Assembly (NCBI GenBank): GCA_002685255.1
Contig: NYWU01000020.1
Location: forward strand, 1-64,000
Direction of reading: 5' to 3'
From: Idiomarinaceae bacterium
GTDB taxonomy: Bacteria > Pseudomonadota > Gammaproteobacteria > Enterobacterales > Alteromonadaceae
Length of the DNA stretch: 64,000 nucleotides
Position 1 is the first letter of the stretch; each line of letters starts with the position of its first letter. The notes beneath the pieces were generated by a model that worked only from the letters and a program-made list of their open reading frames with translations, did not search any database and was not told where the DNA came from. The translations under genes and the position numbers were made by a program. Shown here one piece after another: positions 32,393-42,938 of the stretch.

Positions 32393-33501
32393 TGAGCTTA
32401 TATATCGGCTTGATGTCCGGCACCAGCATGGATGCAATCGATGCCGTGTTGTGCGACATCAAGCCCGATGAAGTTCAATTTATTAATGCACACGCAGTAT
32501 CCATTCCAGACGAACTAAAAAGTCGGCTCGAACACGCTTGTCGTCCTGACTTATCCGTTACCGATTATCAAAACCTCGCCCGAGAATACGCAGCGTTATG
32601 TGCAGAGGTGACCTTGCAACTGCTAGAAAACACTCAGATCTCGCCCGAGGCAATCACTGCCGTTGCCAGTCATGGTCAGACCCTCTGGCATGCGCCTCCT
32701 AAGCAGCGCAACGATATTGGTTACAGTATACAGCTCAATGATGCCGATTGGTTATCAGCCCGAGTCGGCATACCGGTTATTTTCGATTTTCGAGCACGAG
32801 ATTTAGCATTAGGCGGCCAAGGAGCACCGTTAGTACCTGCTTTTCATCAGTTTATTTTTGCCGATACGGCTCAAACGCCGATAGCCGTGTTAAATCTCGG
32901 TGGTATCGCTAACATCAGCTATTTAGATGCCCAAAGTGGTACTGCTATTGGATTTGATACAGGTCCTGCAAACACCTTGCTCGATCAGTGGATCGAACGC
33001 CACCAAGGACAACGTTTTGATGACCACGGTCAGTGGGCTCAACAGGGCAAGGTGAACATCGAGCTACTGAATAGGTTACTCAACGACGCCTTTTTTAGCA
33101 TTTCACCCCCCAAGAGTAGTGGCCGAGAACACTTTAATTTAGCCTGGTTAGACTCGTTTATTGATGAGCACTACCGTCCACAAGATGTGCAACGCACACT
33201 CGTCGAACTGACCGCAAAAAGCGTAGCAAACAGCTTTCAGTGGCTTCCCAAATGCCCCGATAAGTTAATTATATGTGGTGGTGGTGCATTTAATTCGTTT
33301 TTGTTAGAACGCATCGCACAATGCTTGCCCGATCAAGTTACAGTCGCTGACAGCGCTGAGTACGGTGTCGATCCTCAGCACGTTGAGGCGATGGCTTTTG
33401 CTTGGTTGGGTTGGTGTTTTGACAATAAAAAGCCAGCTAACCTGCCCGCTGTAACTGGGGCGAGTCAACTGGCCGTTTTAGGAAAGCGGGTTAACGCTTA
33501 G
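32392..33501 (+). CDS. anmK: Anhydro-N-acetylmuramic acid kinase
   Basis: YIGLMSGTSMDAIDAVL, NLGGIANISYL, FDTGPANTLLDQW; TAATG overlap with upstream gene. Confidence 0.96.
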   Translation: MSLYIGLMSGTSMDAIDAVLCDIKPDEVQFINAHAVSIPDELKSRLEHACRPDLSVTDYQNLAREYAALCAEVTLQLLENTQISPEAITAVASHGQTLWHAPPKQRNDIGYSIQLNDADWLSARVGIPVIFDFRARDLALGGQGAPLVPAFHQFIFADTAQTPIAVLNLGGIANISYLDAQSGTAIGFDTGPANTLLDQWIERHQGQRFDDHGQWAQQGKVNIELLNRLLNDAFFSISPPKSSGREHFNLAWLDSFIDEHYRPQDVQRTLVELTAKSVANSFQWLPKCPDKLIICGGGAFNSFLLERIAQCLPDQVTVADSAEYGVDPQHVEAMAFAWLGWCFDNKKPANLPAVTGASQLAVLGKRVNA

Positions 33502-33503
33502 TA

Positions 33504-34820
33504 TTACTCAGCACCGAGAGCTTTAAACGCATCGCGCGTCAAATTCTCGTTGTCGCTTTCGCCAACCACAATACTGTCCTCGATTCGTACACCACCGTAT
33601 GGACGAAGCTCATCCACACGCTGCCAGTTGATATCTGAGCTACCATCGAACTCCTCCAGCAACTGATCCACAACGTATAAGCCCGGCTCAATAGTAAACA
33701 CTTGCCCTACTTCCACATCGCGAAGCAAGCGCAAAAATGGATGACGTTCGTTACGCGGGTAACTATCACCTTTATCATTCTTCAAGAAGCCACCGACATC
33801 ATGTACTTGTAACCCAATAAAGTGCCCTAAACCATGTGGCATAAAGGCACTGGTGATGCCCTTTTCATAAGCTGACGCTGCGTCAATAGTGATGAACTCA
33901 AACTGCTCGAGAATCGCTGCGATTTTATGGTGCATGGACACGTGCAAGTCGTAATAGCTCACGCCGGGTTTGATTTCCGTCAGAAGTTCTTGTTGTGCAG
34001 CATCGACGGCATTAATGAGATCGGCATAGAAACCTTCTTCTTTTGCGTACGTACGCGTGATATCTGCACAGTAGCCCTTATACAACGAACCCGCATCAAT
34101 CAAAAATGAACGGCTCACAGCCGGCGCTTCAGTATCGTAAACATCATAGTGCAAGATAGCAGGATGTTCATTTAATGCGACAATACTGTTGTAAGGAACC
34201 TGAGACTCGCGGAAGTTCATGGCGGCTAAGTAGTCCGCATGAATTTCAAGTTCACTTTTGCCCGCATAGAAGGCTTCTTTAGCTGCCACATGCGCTTTAG
34301 CAGCAAGCTTATTGGCTTCACGTAGGTTGTTCACTTCCCACTCGGTTTTAATCGCGCGATGAAAGTGCAAGTGGTCAATTAAGCTTTGTGGATTGCGTGC
34401 TTTAACATTCCAGTTACAGACAGGTTCAGCAAAGTCTTCGCCAATAAATGCAGACTTCTCAAGTCCATCGCCAAGATCGGCGACCATGGCATCCAAACTA
34501 TCGATGATTTTCAAATCAACGTGTTGTTGCCAATCTTCTTCTGGAATTTTGGCCTGCGAGTGCCAGAAGTCGCGTGCTTGAAATAAGTAAACGGTAGGCT
34601 TACCGGTACCTTTTTTATAAAACACAGCACTTTTAGGGCTTTCGAGCACCGGCACCCAGTACTTAAATAGGGGATTAACTTTATAAGGTGCAGGGTTGTC
34701 ATCTAAAAAGGCAACGCGCGGCTGGCCTGCATAAACTAATACAGACTCAAACTGATTGTCTTCTAACGCTTTATCAAAGCGCTGCGTTACCGTTTCTAAA
34801 TGCTTTGCGTATAAACTCAT
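33504..34820 (-). CDS. pepQ: Xaa-Pro dipeptidase
   Basis: FLIDAGSLYKGYCADITRTYA, MPHGLGHFIGLQVHDVGG, FTIEPGLYV metal-site motifs. Confidence 0.94.
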   Translation of the reverse strand: MSLYAKHLETVTQRFDKALEDNQFESVLVYAGQPRVAFLDDNPAPYKVNPLFKYWVPVLESPKSAVFYKKGTGKPTVYLFQARDFWHSQAKIPEEDWQQHVDLKIIDSLDAMVADLGDGLEKSAFIGEDFAEPVCNWNVKARNPQSLIDHLHFHRAIKTEWEVNNLREANKLAAKAHVAAKEAFYAGKSELEIHADYLAAMNFRESQVPYNSIVALNEHPAILHYDVYDTEAPAVSRSFLIDAGSLYKGYCADITRTYAKEEGFYADLINAVDAAQQELLTEIKPGVSYYDLHVSMHHKIAAILEQFEFITIDAASAYEKGITSAFMPHGLGHFIGLQVHDVGGFLKNDKGDSYPRNERHPFLRLLRDVEVGQVFTIEPGLYVVDQLLEEFDGSSDINWQRVDELRPYGGVRIEDSIVVGESDNENLTRDAFKALGAE

Positions 34821-34862
34821 AATACTCCCTCAAATCGGAATGGATGGGAGCATTCTACCTAA

Positions 34863-34883
34863 AGGCTGAAATGAATTCAGCCT
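34863..34883 (-). terminator. Hairpin directly after erpA stop
   Basis: Perfect 8-bp stem AGGCTGAA/TTCAGCCT with 5-nt loop; only a short T-run. Confidence 0.5.
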
Positions 34884-34888
34884 ATTCG

Positions 34889-35233
34889 TTATATTGAGAA
34901 GCTTGAGCCGCAACCACAGGTGGTCGTTGCATTGGGGTTATTAACGAAAAAGCGCGAGCCTTGCAGACCTTCTTCGTAATCGACAACGCCACCCACTAGG
35001 TACTGTAAGCTCATAGGATCAACAACGAGTGTAACGCCATCCTTATCAATCTGCATATCGCCCGCGTTTATCTGCTCTTCAAAGGTAAAGCCATATTGAA
35101 ACCCCGAACAACCACCCCCCGTCACATAAACACGTAGCTTCAGGTTAGGGTTTTCTTCCTCGGAAATTAATTTTTTCACTTGAGCCGCCGCTTGTTCAGA
35201 GAACTCGATCGGCATCGCTTGCTCTACTGCCAT
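34889..35233 (-). CDS. erpA: Iron-sulfur cluster insertion protein ErpA
   Basis: A-type scaffold: [12 protein letters not shown]-terminal [11 protein letters not shown]. Confidence 0.95.
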   Translation of the reverse strand: MAVEQAMPIEFSEQAAAQVKKLISEEENPNLKLRVYVTGGGCSGFQYGFTFEEQINAGDMQIDKDGVTLVVDPMSLQYLVGGVVDYEEGLQGSRFFVNNPNATTTCGCGSSFSI

Positions 35234-35291
35234 AACATCACCTTGGTGAGCGTATTCAATACGCAATTTTCGCTTAAATCGGGCGGTGAGG

Positions 35292-36041
35292 TCAAGAATC
35301 CTGATTCGCTTCTAATTCGAGCGACCGGTTTTGACGTAAGCTTTGTGTCCAGTAAAACCGACGTTCTAATTGTCCTCGTCCACCCTCAGTGAGCGTAACT
35401 CTAACATCTACGTGCTCAGGAAGTACGCCCTCCGGTAAAATAAAATCGCCCTCAAGCAAACTGAAGTAGCGCATTGAGAAGTGATGAGGGTGGGGTTCAA
35501 TATTCGCTAACTCAAGTAAATTGTAACGCTTAACGGTTTTTTCACCAGTTCGCGCCTGCAGTTCGATGGTGATATGACCTTCCACAAACTGTCGGCGCTG
35601 TTCGATTTGTAGTAAGGCGAGAGAAAAGTGGAAATGCCGCTTATTTGCATTAGGCGTCAACGCAAATGACTCAATCACCACTCCACCTTGCTCGAGTTCC
35701 GGTGCCATGATCTTCTGATAAAAGGCGACATCACGTCGCAATGCGTAGTTATCATTTTGTAACTCAGATAACTCCGCTTGCAATTCTTCATTTGCTGATC
35801 GCTCGATATCAAGTTCTACACTCAGTACGTTAGTTTGATATTCCAACGCCTCAATCTGTTGGTAGAGCTGGTCCAGCCGTTCGTCCTGTTGTACTAGCGT
35901 TTTATCTTTAACTTCAGCTGACTGTCCACCGACCCAATAAGCGAAGTAAATACTCACACATAGCAGCAAAATGGCACCGAGATAGAAAGCCAGCGCGCCG
36001 ACACGCTGTTTCAGTCGTTTTAGCAAATTTCCAAGCTTCAT
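35292..36041 (-). CDS. Membrane-anchored coiled-coil protein (DUF6776-like)
   Basis: N-terminal TM then coiled coil; neighbour of erpA. Confidence 0.6.
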   Translation of the reverse strand: MKLGNLLKRLKQRVGALAFYLGAILLLCVSIYFAYWVGGQSAEVKDKTLVQQDERLDQLYQQIEALEYQTNVLSVELDIERSANEELQAELSELQNDNYALRRDVAFYQKIMAPELEQGGVVIESFALTPNANKRHFHFSLALLQIEQRRQFVEGHITIELQARTGEKTVKRYNLLELANIEPHPHHFSMRYFSLLEGDFILPEGVLPEHVDVRVTLTEGGRGQLERRFYWTQSLRQNRSLELEANQDS

Positions 36042-36134
36042 ATTTGTTAACTTCTGTTTATTCTTAGCAATCGTGGTATGTTAGATAATAAGACTGACAA
36101 ACCAAACGGTTAGCTGCGTGTAGGACCATAGAAC

Positions 36135-37832
36135 ATGCAATTTTCTCGGCAAGCGATAATTAAAAAGGCGCGTAAACAACTCGCTGCCCCGACAACGACT
36201 GTCGCGATCTGCGTACTAGGCTTACTCGGAGGTATCGCTGCCGCATTGTTCATTGTCGTTTTTCGATTTGCTATCGATCAAAGTGCCTATCTTGTCGGGA
36301 ATGTGACTCACTGGCAACAGCCTTTACCGACTTTTTCTCGTTTTGCCCTACCTGTCGGTGCTGCACTGGCGCTCTTCGTTTTATTTAAACTGTCACGGGC
36401 GAAACGGGTTCGCCTTGGCATTCCTTACGTTATTCATCGCATGAAGCAGCAATATGGCATGCTACCGTGGCGCAGTACGGTCAATCAGTTTTTTGGCGGC
36501 ATCATCGCACTCGTTGCAGGTTATAGTGTCGGCCGCGAAGGACCTGCGGTGCATTTAGGCGCAGCCGCAAGTACTTGGTTAGGGTATCATATTGATACCC
36601 CTAAAAATGCCGTCCGGACGCTCGCTGCGTGCGGGATTGCGGCCGCGATAGCCGCTTCTTTCAATACCCCCCTCGCAGCGATGGTATTGGTGATGGAGGT
36701 CGTATTACGCGAATATAAAGTGCATATCTTTATTCCCGTTATGCTCGCTGCGGTCGCCGGCTCGATAATTACCGATCAAATTTTCGGTCCTGCGACAGAG
36801 CTCACCCTATTAAAAGGTCAAGAACTACCTGAGTCGCAGTTCGGTTTTGTCATATTGTTGGGCGTAGCAGTTGGGATTGTCGGGGTCTTATTTAAGAAAC
36901 TCATGTTAGATGTCATGGATACAGTAAAAGACACGGCCATGCTCACCCGACTGCTATTCGCAGGACTCATTACCGCATTTCTTGCCGTGATCATCCCGAG
37001 TAGTTTGGGTCCGGGTCTATCCACCATCCAACAAGTCGTTCAATTTCAAGATCAGCAAGCTGTTTTACTTACGTTGCTATTAGCCAAGCTCGTGGCAAGT
37101 GCCATCGCTCTTGGTATGGGAACGCCAGGTGGATTAATCGGTGCCGCATTTGGTGTAGGCGCAGCGGTCGCAGCACTATTTGTTAATATCCTCGTGCAAT
37201 ATCAGTTGATTGGGGCTGAACATTTAGATTCTTATATTTTGCTCGGCATGGCGGGTATACTGGCAGCATGTATTCACGCGCCCATGGCCGCTCTACTCGC
37301 CATCGTGGAGCTCTCAGGCAGTGTTGAAATTATCGTGCCGGCCATGTTGGTGATCGTCCCTGCGTATTTGATTTCATCCCAGTTGTTTAGGTCAAAGTCT
37401 GTTTTTATTGCACAGTTAGAATTACAAGATCTGCCTTATCAAATTCCCCCTGTGGCGGTCGCATTGCAAAAAACGGGTGTCGAACACGTCATGGAGACAC
37501 AATTTAAATTATTGCTCGAACCGACCCAAAATGAGCTGTTAGATGTACTAGAGAAAGCGAGCAATCAAACCGTCATCGTAATGAATGTCGATGAAGACAA
37601 CCTGCCACAATACCGTATCGTGACTTACGATATTGGTGCAGGCGACAGCCCTTCTCTCAATTACATGCCCATTAAAGGTCTTAAAGTCACTTCGACGTTA
37701 TCTGAAGTATGGGATGAGCTCAGTGGTCAACGTCGAGGTGCTGTGTATATTTTTGATCAAGATAATGGCGAGCCCTGCGGTATTATCACCTGGGAAATCG
37801 TGCGTCGTGCTCTGCAACGAGAACTTGCTTAA
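36135..37832 (+). CDS. ClC-family chloride channel/transporter with C-terminal CBS-like region
   Basis: GYSVGREGPAVHLGA, GMGTPGGLIGAAFGVGAA, PLAAMVLVMEVVLREY; about 10 hydrophobic segments. Confidence 0.92.
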   Translation: MQFSRQAIIKKARKQLAAPTTTVAICVLGLLGGIAAALFIVVFRFAIDQSAYLVGNVTHWQQPLPTFSRFALPVGAALALFVLFKLSRAKRVRLGIPYVIHRMKQQYGMLPWRSTVNQFFGGIIALVAGYSVGREGPAVHLGAAASTWLGYHIDTPKNAVRTLAACGIAAAIAASFNTPLAAMVLVMEVVLREYKVHIFIPVMLAAVAGSIITDQIFGPATELTLLKGQELPESQFGFVILLGVAVGIVGVLFKKLMLDVMDTVKDTAMLTRLLFAGLITAFLAVIIPSSLGPGLSTIQQVVQFQDQQAVLLTLLLAKLVASAIALGMGTPGGLIGAAFGVGAAVAALFVNILVQYQLIGAEHLDSYILLGMAGILAACIHAPMAALLAIVELSGSVEIIVPAMLVIVPAYLISSQLFRSKSVFIAQLELQDLPYQIPPVAVALQKTGVEHVMETQFKLLLEPTQNELLDVLEKASNQTVIVMNVDEDNLPQYRIVTYDIGAGDSPSLNYMPIKGLKVTSTLSEVWDELSGQRRGAVYIFDQDNGEPCGIITWEIVRRALQRELA

Positions 37833-37849
37833 TAGGAGTTGTACCCATT

Positions 37850-38281
37850 ATGTCCACTTTGCTTTGGATTAAAGCCTTACACGTTATTTTTATGGTGGCA
37901 TGGTTTGCCGGGATATTTTATTTGCCGCGTTTATTTGTATATCACGCGATGACCAATCAACCCGCGGTCGATGACCAATTTAAAGTGATGGAGCGAAAAC
38001 TGCTCTTTTTTGTCACGCCTTTTGCTATTTTAACGCTGGTTTTTGGTATTACCTTGATGGTGATGTATGGCAGCGCATGGGTCGCCGCATCCGGTTGGCT
38101 GCACGTTAAACTTGTACTGGTCGCGTTACTGTATGGCTATCACGGGTATTGTTTTAAATTATTGAGTGACTTTAAAAATAATCGTAATAAGCGCAGCCAT
38201 CGCTTTTATCGGGTGTTTAACGAATTCCCCGTACTATTACTATTTGCCATCGTCATTTTAGCGATCGTCAAGCCGTTCTGA
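37850..38281 (+). CDS. hemJ: HemJ-like protoporphyrinogen oxidase (CopD/UPF0093 family)
   Basis: LWIKALHVIFMVAWFAGIFYLPRLFVYHA, WLHVKLVLVALLYGYHGYC, FNEFPVLLLFAIVILAIVKPF. Confidence 0.9.
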   Translation: MSTLLWIKALHVIFMVAWFAGIFYLPRLFVYHAMTNQPAVDDQFKVMERKLLFFVTPFAILTLVFGITLMVMYGSAWVAASGWLHVKLVLVALLYGYHGYCFKLLSDFKNNRNKRSHRFYRVFNEFPVLLLFAIVILAIVKPF

Positions 38282-38350
38282 TTTTTTTGCAGTCAATATC
38301 TGGTATACTGAGCGTCCAGTGACTTCCGCTGGCAAAGGGCTTAATAAGAT

Positions 38351-39358
38351 ATGAATTTCACCGGCTCCAACATCCTCTCGGTCAACCAATTTGATCGCGA
38401 CAGTGTCGAATACATTTTCTCCGTTGCGGATAAAATGCAACCCTACGCACGACGTCAAAAGCGTACGAAAGTGCTTGAGGGCGCTATCCTTGGTAACTTA
38501 TTTTTTGAGCCTTCAACACGTACGCGGGTCAGCTTTGGTACGGCATTCAACTTGCTCGGTGGTGAAGTACGCGAAACGACTGGTATGGAGAGCTCAGCCA
38601 TTGCTAAAGGCGAATCACTTTACGATACAGCCCGCGTATTGAGTAGCTACAGCGATGTTATCGCAATGCGACACCCTAAATCAGGTTCAGTCGCTGAATT
38701 TTCCGAGGGCAGCCGTGTTCCGGTGATTAATGGTGGCGATGGCGCCAATGAGCACCCAACCCAAGCTTTGCTCGATTTGTATACCATAGAGAAAGAACTG
38801 GCTTATCATGGCCAAACTATCGATAACATGCACATTTGTATGATCGGCGATCTCAAATATGGACGTACAGTGCACTCGCTATCAAAACTGTTAACCATGT
38901 ACAAAAATGTCCGCTTTACTTTGATATCACCACGCGAGTTATCGATGCCAACGTCAGTGCTCGACGCACTCGACAATGCAGGTCATGCGTTCCATATTAC
39001 AGAAACGATGGAAGGTATCGTCGATGCGGATATCGTTTATCAAACGCGGATCCAGCAAGAGCGATTCGCGTCGCCACAAGATGCGGATCAGTATCGTGGT
39101 CGCTTTCGGTTAAACCAAGATATTTACACTAAGCACTACAAGCCTAATACCGTCATCATGCACCCGTTACCGCGTGATTCACGCTCGGAAGCAAACGAAT
39201 TAGATAATGATCTGAACCAAAATCCGAATTTAGCGATATTCAGACAAGCCGACAATGGTGTCCTAATTCGGATGGCACTGTTCGCACTCACGTTGGGTGT
39301 TGTCGATCAGGTCGATCAATATGAGTGTCCGGTAAATTGGTACAGCGATAAGCGTTAA
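38351..39358 (+). CDS. pyrB: Aspartate carbamoyltransferase catalytic chain
   Basis: [46 protein letters not shown]. Confidence 0.95.
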   Translation: MNFTGSNILSVNQFDRDSVEYIFSVADKMQPYARRQKRTKVLEGAILGNLFFEPSTRTRVSFGTAFNLLGGEVRETTGMESSAIAKGESLYDTARVLSSYSDVIAMRHPKSGSVAEFSEGSRVPVINGGDGANEHPTQALLDLYTIEKELAYHGQTIDNMHICMIGDLKYGRTVHSLSKLLTMYKNVRFTLISPRELSMPTSVLDALDNAGHAFHITETMEGIVDADIVYQTRIQQERFASPQDADQYRGRFRLNQDIYTKHYKPNTVIMHPLPRDSRSEANELDNDLNQNPNLAIFRQADNGVLIRMALFALTLGVVDQVDQYECPVNWYSDKR

Positions 39359-39387
39359 ATCTGTCAAACAAGTTTAAGGAACTGTTC

Positions 39388-40674
39388 ATGAGTCGTTCAG
39401 AACAATTATTTACGCAAGCACAAATCAGTATCCCAGGTGGCGTTAACTCGCCTGTGCGAGCATTTAACGGTGTGGGCGGCAGCCCTATTTTTATTGAACG
39501 CGCCGATGGTGCATATATGTTTGACGCCGATGGTCAGCGCTATATTGATTACGTGGGGTCTTGGGGTCCGATGATCCTAGGCCATAATAATCAAGTCGTA
39601 TTAGACGCCACCATCACGGCAGCGCAACGTGGTTTAAGCTTCGGAACACCGACTGAAGTAGAAATCACCATGGCGGAGAAGATCCGCGAGCTAGTACCCT
39701 CCATCGAGAAAGTACGCATGGTGAACTCTGGCACCGAGGCAACCATGACAGCGATTCGTTTGGCGCGCGGTTATACGGGTCGCGATAAAATCCTCAAGTT
39801 TGAAGGTAACTACCACGGCCACGCCGATGCACTCCTTGTGAAAGCGGGCTCAGGTGCGCTGACACTAGGCGTCCCAAATTCACCGGGCATCCCAGAGGAT
39901 TTCGCAAAGCACACGCTCACGGTAGAGTACAATAATATTGACTCGGTTAAGGATATTTTTGCTCAATATGGCGACCAAATCGCTTGTATTATTGTTGAGC
40001 CTGTCGCCGGTAATATGAACTGTATTCCACCAGTGCCTGGCTTTTTAGAGGGCTTACGCGATATTTGTGACGAGTACAGCTCGGTACTTATTTTTGATGA
40101 GGTTATGAGTGGCTTCCGCGCAGCCCCAGGTGGCGCACAAGAGCGTTACAACGTAACGCCCGATCTAACTACCTTAGGTAAAGTCATTGGTGGTGGCATG
40201 CCTGTCGGTGCTTTCGGTGGTAAAAAAGAAGTTATGGACCACATCGCGCCAACGGGGCCGGTCTATCAGGCAGGTACGTTGTCAGGCAATCCAGTTGCCA
40301 TGTCAGCAGGTCTGGCCGCGCTCTCGCAATTGAGTCAGGAAGGACTTTACGAGCAATTGTACGCGCGTGTTGACCAATTACTCGATGGCATGCAACAACT
40401 CGCAGACGAAGCGGGTATCCCGTTTACCACTAACCGCGCGGGTTCGATGTTTGGTTTCTTCTTCACTAAAGAGAAACAAGTCACTTCGTATAAGCAGGCG
40501 ACTGAATGCAATATGGCCCACTTTAAAGCGTTTTATCACAGCATGCTTAAGCAAGGTGTGTACCTCGCTCCGTCAGCTTTTGAGGGTGGCTTTATGTCTG
40601 CCGCTCATTCTGAGCAGGATATTGAAGACACGTTGGCAGCCGCTAAGATCGCATTCAGCGAACTCCCAGCTTAA
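39388..40674 (+). CDS. hemL: Glutamate-1-semialdehyde 2,1-aminomutase
   Basis: [65 protein letters not shown]. Confidence 0.97.
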   Translation: MSRSEQLFTQAQISIPGGVNSPVRAFNGVGGSPIFIERADGAYMFDADGQRYIDYVGSWGPMILGHNNQVVLDATITAAQRGLSFGTPTEVEITMAEKIRELVPSIEKVRMVNSGTEATMTAIRLARGYTGRDKILKFEGNYHGHADALLVKAGSGALTLGVPNSPGIPEDFAKHTLTVEYNNIDSVKDIFAQYGDQIACIIVEPVAGNMNCIPPVPGFLEGLRDICDEYSSVLIFDEVMSGFRAAPGGAQERYNVTPDLTTLGKVIGGGMPVGAFGGKKEVMDHIAPTGPVYQAGTLSGNPVAMSAGLAALSQLSQEGLYEQLYARVDQLLDGMQQLADEAGIPFTTNRAGSMFGFFFTKEKQVTSYKQATECNMAHFKAFYHSMLKQGVYLAPSAFEGGFMSAAHSEQDIEDTLAAAKIAFSELPA

Positions 40675-42938
40675 CCACCAAATAGACGCTCGAGCCAGCT
40701 TTTCTCTTCTACTTGAGCGTCACAATTCATATTGTTGGTAAGCGGTGTCGGCGGTGCTGGTAAAATCACCGCTTGCTGGCAACTATCCGGAATTCGAGTC
40801 CCTTGTTCCTTATGGAAACTCTGAAACGTGAGTCCTTCAACGGGTATCAACGATAACGGCTCTGGTTTCACCTGCTGATAGAAGCGTGACACCATTGGTA
40901 ATGCGCCTGAACTGCCGCTTAGCCATGTCGTTTGATTATCGTCAGTGCCAAGCCAAGCGGTCACCACATAGCGTCCATCTATCGATACAAACCAGCTGTC
41001 TTTGTAATCATTGGTTGTACCAGTTTTGCCGGCCATCGGTGTACCTGGAAACGCTTCACCTAAGGCATGTGCAGTGCCCTTACTCACCACTCCGGCCATC
41101 GCATAACGGGTCAGATAAGCAACCTTAGCACTCAAAACGCGCTTTTTAACTTGCTGAGGGTTATCATAAACAGGGAGTCCATCATGTGTAGTAATGGCGT
41201 TGATGGTTTTCAATGGCTGAAATACACCATCGTTTGCAATACTTGAGAAAACGCGTGAAACCGCGAGCGGTGACATTTCAACTGCGCCCAATGTAAGCGA
41301 GGGATAGTCTCGGATCGGTGTCACCACCCCCATCTTTCTGAGCTGCGTGATCAGCGTTTCAATGCCCACTTGCAAGCCAATACGAACTGCGGGCAAGTTA
41401 CGTGAATAGACTAATGCATCGTAGATCGTCATGTCGCCCCAAAACTCACTATCGTAGTTTTGTGGCTTCCATGGCTTGCCTCGTTCATCGCTCAGTGTAA
41501 CGGCTTCATCTACCACATGACTGTTAAGACCCATGGATTCAGATTCGCTCATCGCAGTCGCGTAAATAATCGGTTTGATCAATGAGCCTATGGGTCGTAG
41601 GGCCTTAATCGCGCGATTAAAGCCCACTTGATTAGCATTGCGTCCTCCGACTAAAGCCACTAACGTGCCGTTGCGGTAATCGCTAACGACAAACGCGCCC
41701 TCTAAATCCTTAATATCCCTTCCAGGAACGCCATCCGCCATCACTCGTTCGGCCTGATGCTGAGCTTCAATATCCAATGCAGTAAAAATTTTCAGTCCGT
41801 TTTCCTGCCAATTAGGTGGTAATTTGATTCGACTGAGCTCTTCTTTTACGCGTTCGAGGTAATGCGGAAAGCTATCTTCTACTAATCGACGTGAAGCGCG
41901 AACTTTGATATCTGTCTCAATCGCAGCGATAAAGTCAGACTTAGACAACAAATTGTTTTCGTACATTAATCTTAGTACTAAATCTCGGCGCTCTCGTACG
42001 CGCTCCGGGTACCGCCGCGGATCATAATAGGATGGTCCTTTAACCATCGCTATCAGCATCGCGACCTGATCAGCTGTGAGCTCCTGTACTTGACGGCCAA
42101 AATAGTACTGGCTAGCAAGGCCAACACCGTGGATTGCATGGCGTCCGTCTTGTCCAAAGTACACTTCATTGAAGTAGGTTTCTAAAATTGTATTTTTATC
42201 AAAGCGATAATCTATCACTAATGACATCATCGCTTCGTGAAATTTACGCCATAATGTTTGGTCGCGCGTAAGATAAAGGTTCTTAACAAGCTGTTGGGTC
42301 AGCGTGCTACCGCCCTGCACTGTCCGTCCTGCACGGATGTTCGCAACCAATGCACGCAATACCGAGAGCGGCGATACGCCTGAGTGATGGTAAAAGTTTT
42401 TGTCCTCTACCAACAGCAATGTCTCAGTCATCAAGCTGGGAATCATCTCTAAACCCACCAACAAGCGATCTTCATTGCTAAGCGAGTTAATTCGCCCAAT
42501 TAACTGAGGCTCGAGTTGAATACTGTCGAGTTGGCGCCCATCGGGCCAACTCACGATTGTTGCAATTTTTTCACGGTGAAAATTCAGTTCAACGCGTTGT
42601 GACATTTTCGGGCCGTCTGCAAAGTCAAAAGGTCGCCGATGCACCATAAGCCTGTCACCTGAGACCGAGAAATAACCCGTTGCCTCGGTTGAGCCGCTGC
42701 GCTGGTAGCTTAAGCGTTCAAGTACATCAATCACTTGCCGCTGACTCATCGAGTCGCCCACACGAAGTGTTTTCTCCGCCGCATACACAAGCGCCGGTGC
42801 TTGATAGCGCTGATTAGCAAATACTCGTGTGAGCGTGGCATCCAGATAGATCAAGTAGAAGGTCGCAATAACGACCACAATTAGCCCCAGCTTTAGGCCG
42901 GTTTTAATAATGTAGTTTAACCAAGGTTTACTTGTCAT
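40671..42938 (-). CDS. mrcB: Penicillin-binding protein 1B (bifunctional glycosyltransferase/transpeptidase)
   Basis: [37 protein letters not shown] (GT51), [14 protein letters not shown] and [14 protein letters not shown] (transpeptidase). Confidence 0.95.
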   Translation of the reverse strand: MTSKPWLNYIIKTGLKLGLIVVVIATFYLIYLDATLTRVFANQRYQAPALVYAAEKTLRVGDSMSQRQVIDVLERLSYQRSGSTEATGYFSVSGDRLMVHRRPFDFADGPKMSQRVELNFHREKIATIVSWPDGRQLDSIQLEPQLIGRINSLSNEDRLLVGLEMIPSLMTETLLLVEDKNFYHHSGVSPLSVLRALVANIRAGRTVQGGSTLTQQLVKNLYLTRDQTLWRKFHEAMMSLVIDYRFDKNTILETYFNEVYFGQDGRHAIHGVGLASQYYFGRQVQELTADQVAMLIAMVKGPSYYDPRRYPERVRERRDLVLRLMYENNLLSKSDFIAAIETDIKVRASRRLVEDSFPHYLERVKEELSRIKLPPNWQENGLKIFTALDIEAQHQAERVMADGVPGRDIKDLEGAFVVSDYRNGTLVALVGGRNANQVGFNRAIKALRPIGSLIKPIIYATAMSESESMGLNSHVVDEAVTLSDERGKPWKPQNYDSEFWGDMTIYDALVYSRNLPAVRIGLQVGIETLITQLRKMGVVTPIRDYPSLTLGAVEMSPLAVSRVFSSIANDGVFQPLKTINAITTHDGLPVYDNPQQVKKRVLSAKVAYLTRYAMAGVVSKGTAHALGEAFPGTPMAGKTGTTNDYKDSWFVSIDGRYVVTAWLGTDDNQTTWLSGSSGALPMVSRFYQQVKPEPLSLIPVEGLTFQSFHKEQGTRIPDSCQQAVILPAPPTPLTNNMNCDAQVEEKSWLERLFGG

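Noticed and set aside
38282-38350. Possible pyrimidine attenuator or promoter upstream of pyrB
   Set aside because: No leader ORF plus terminator arrangement and no well-spaced -35/-10 pair could be supported by eye.
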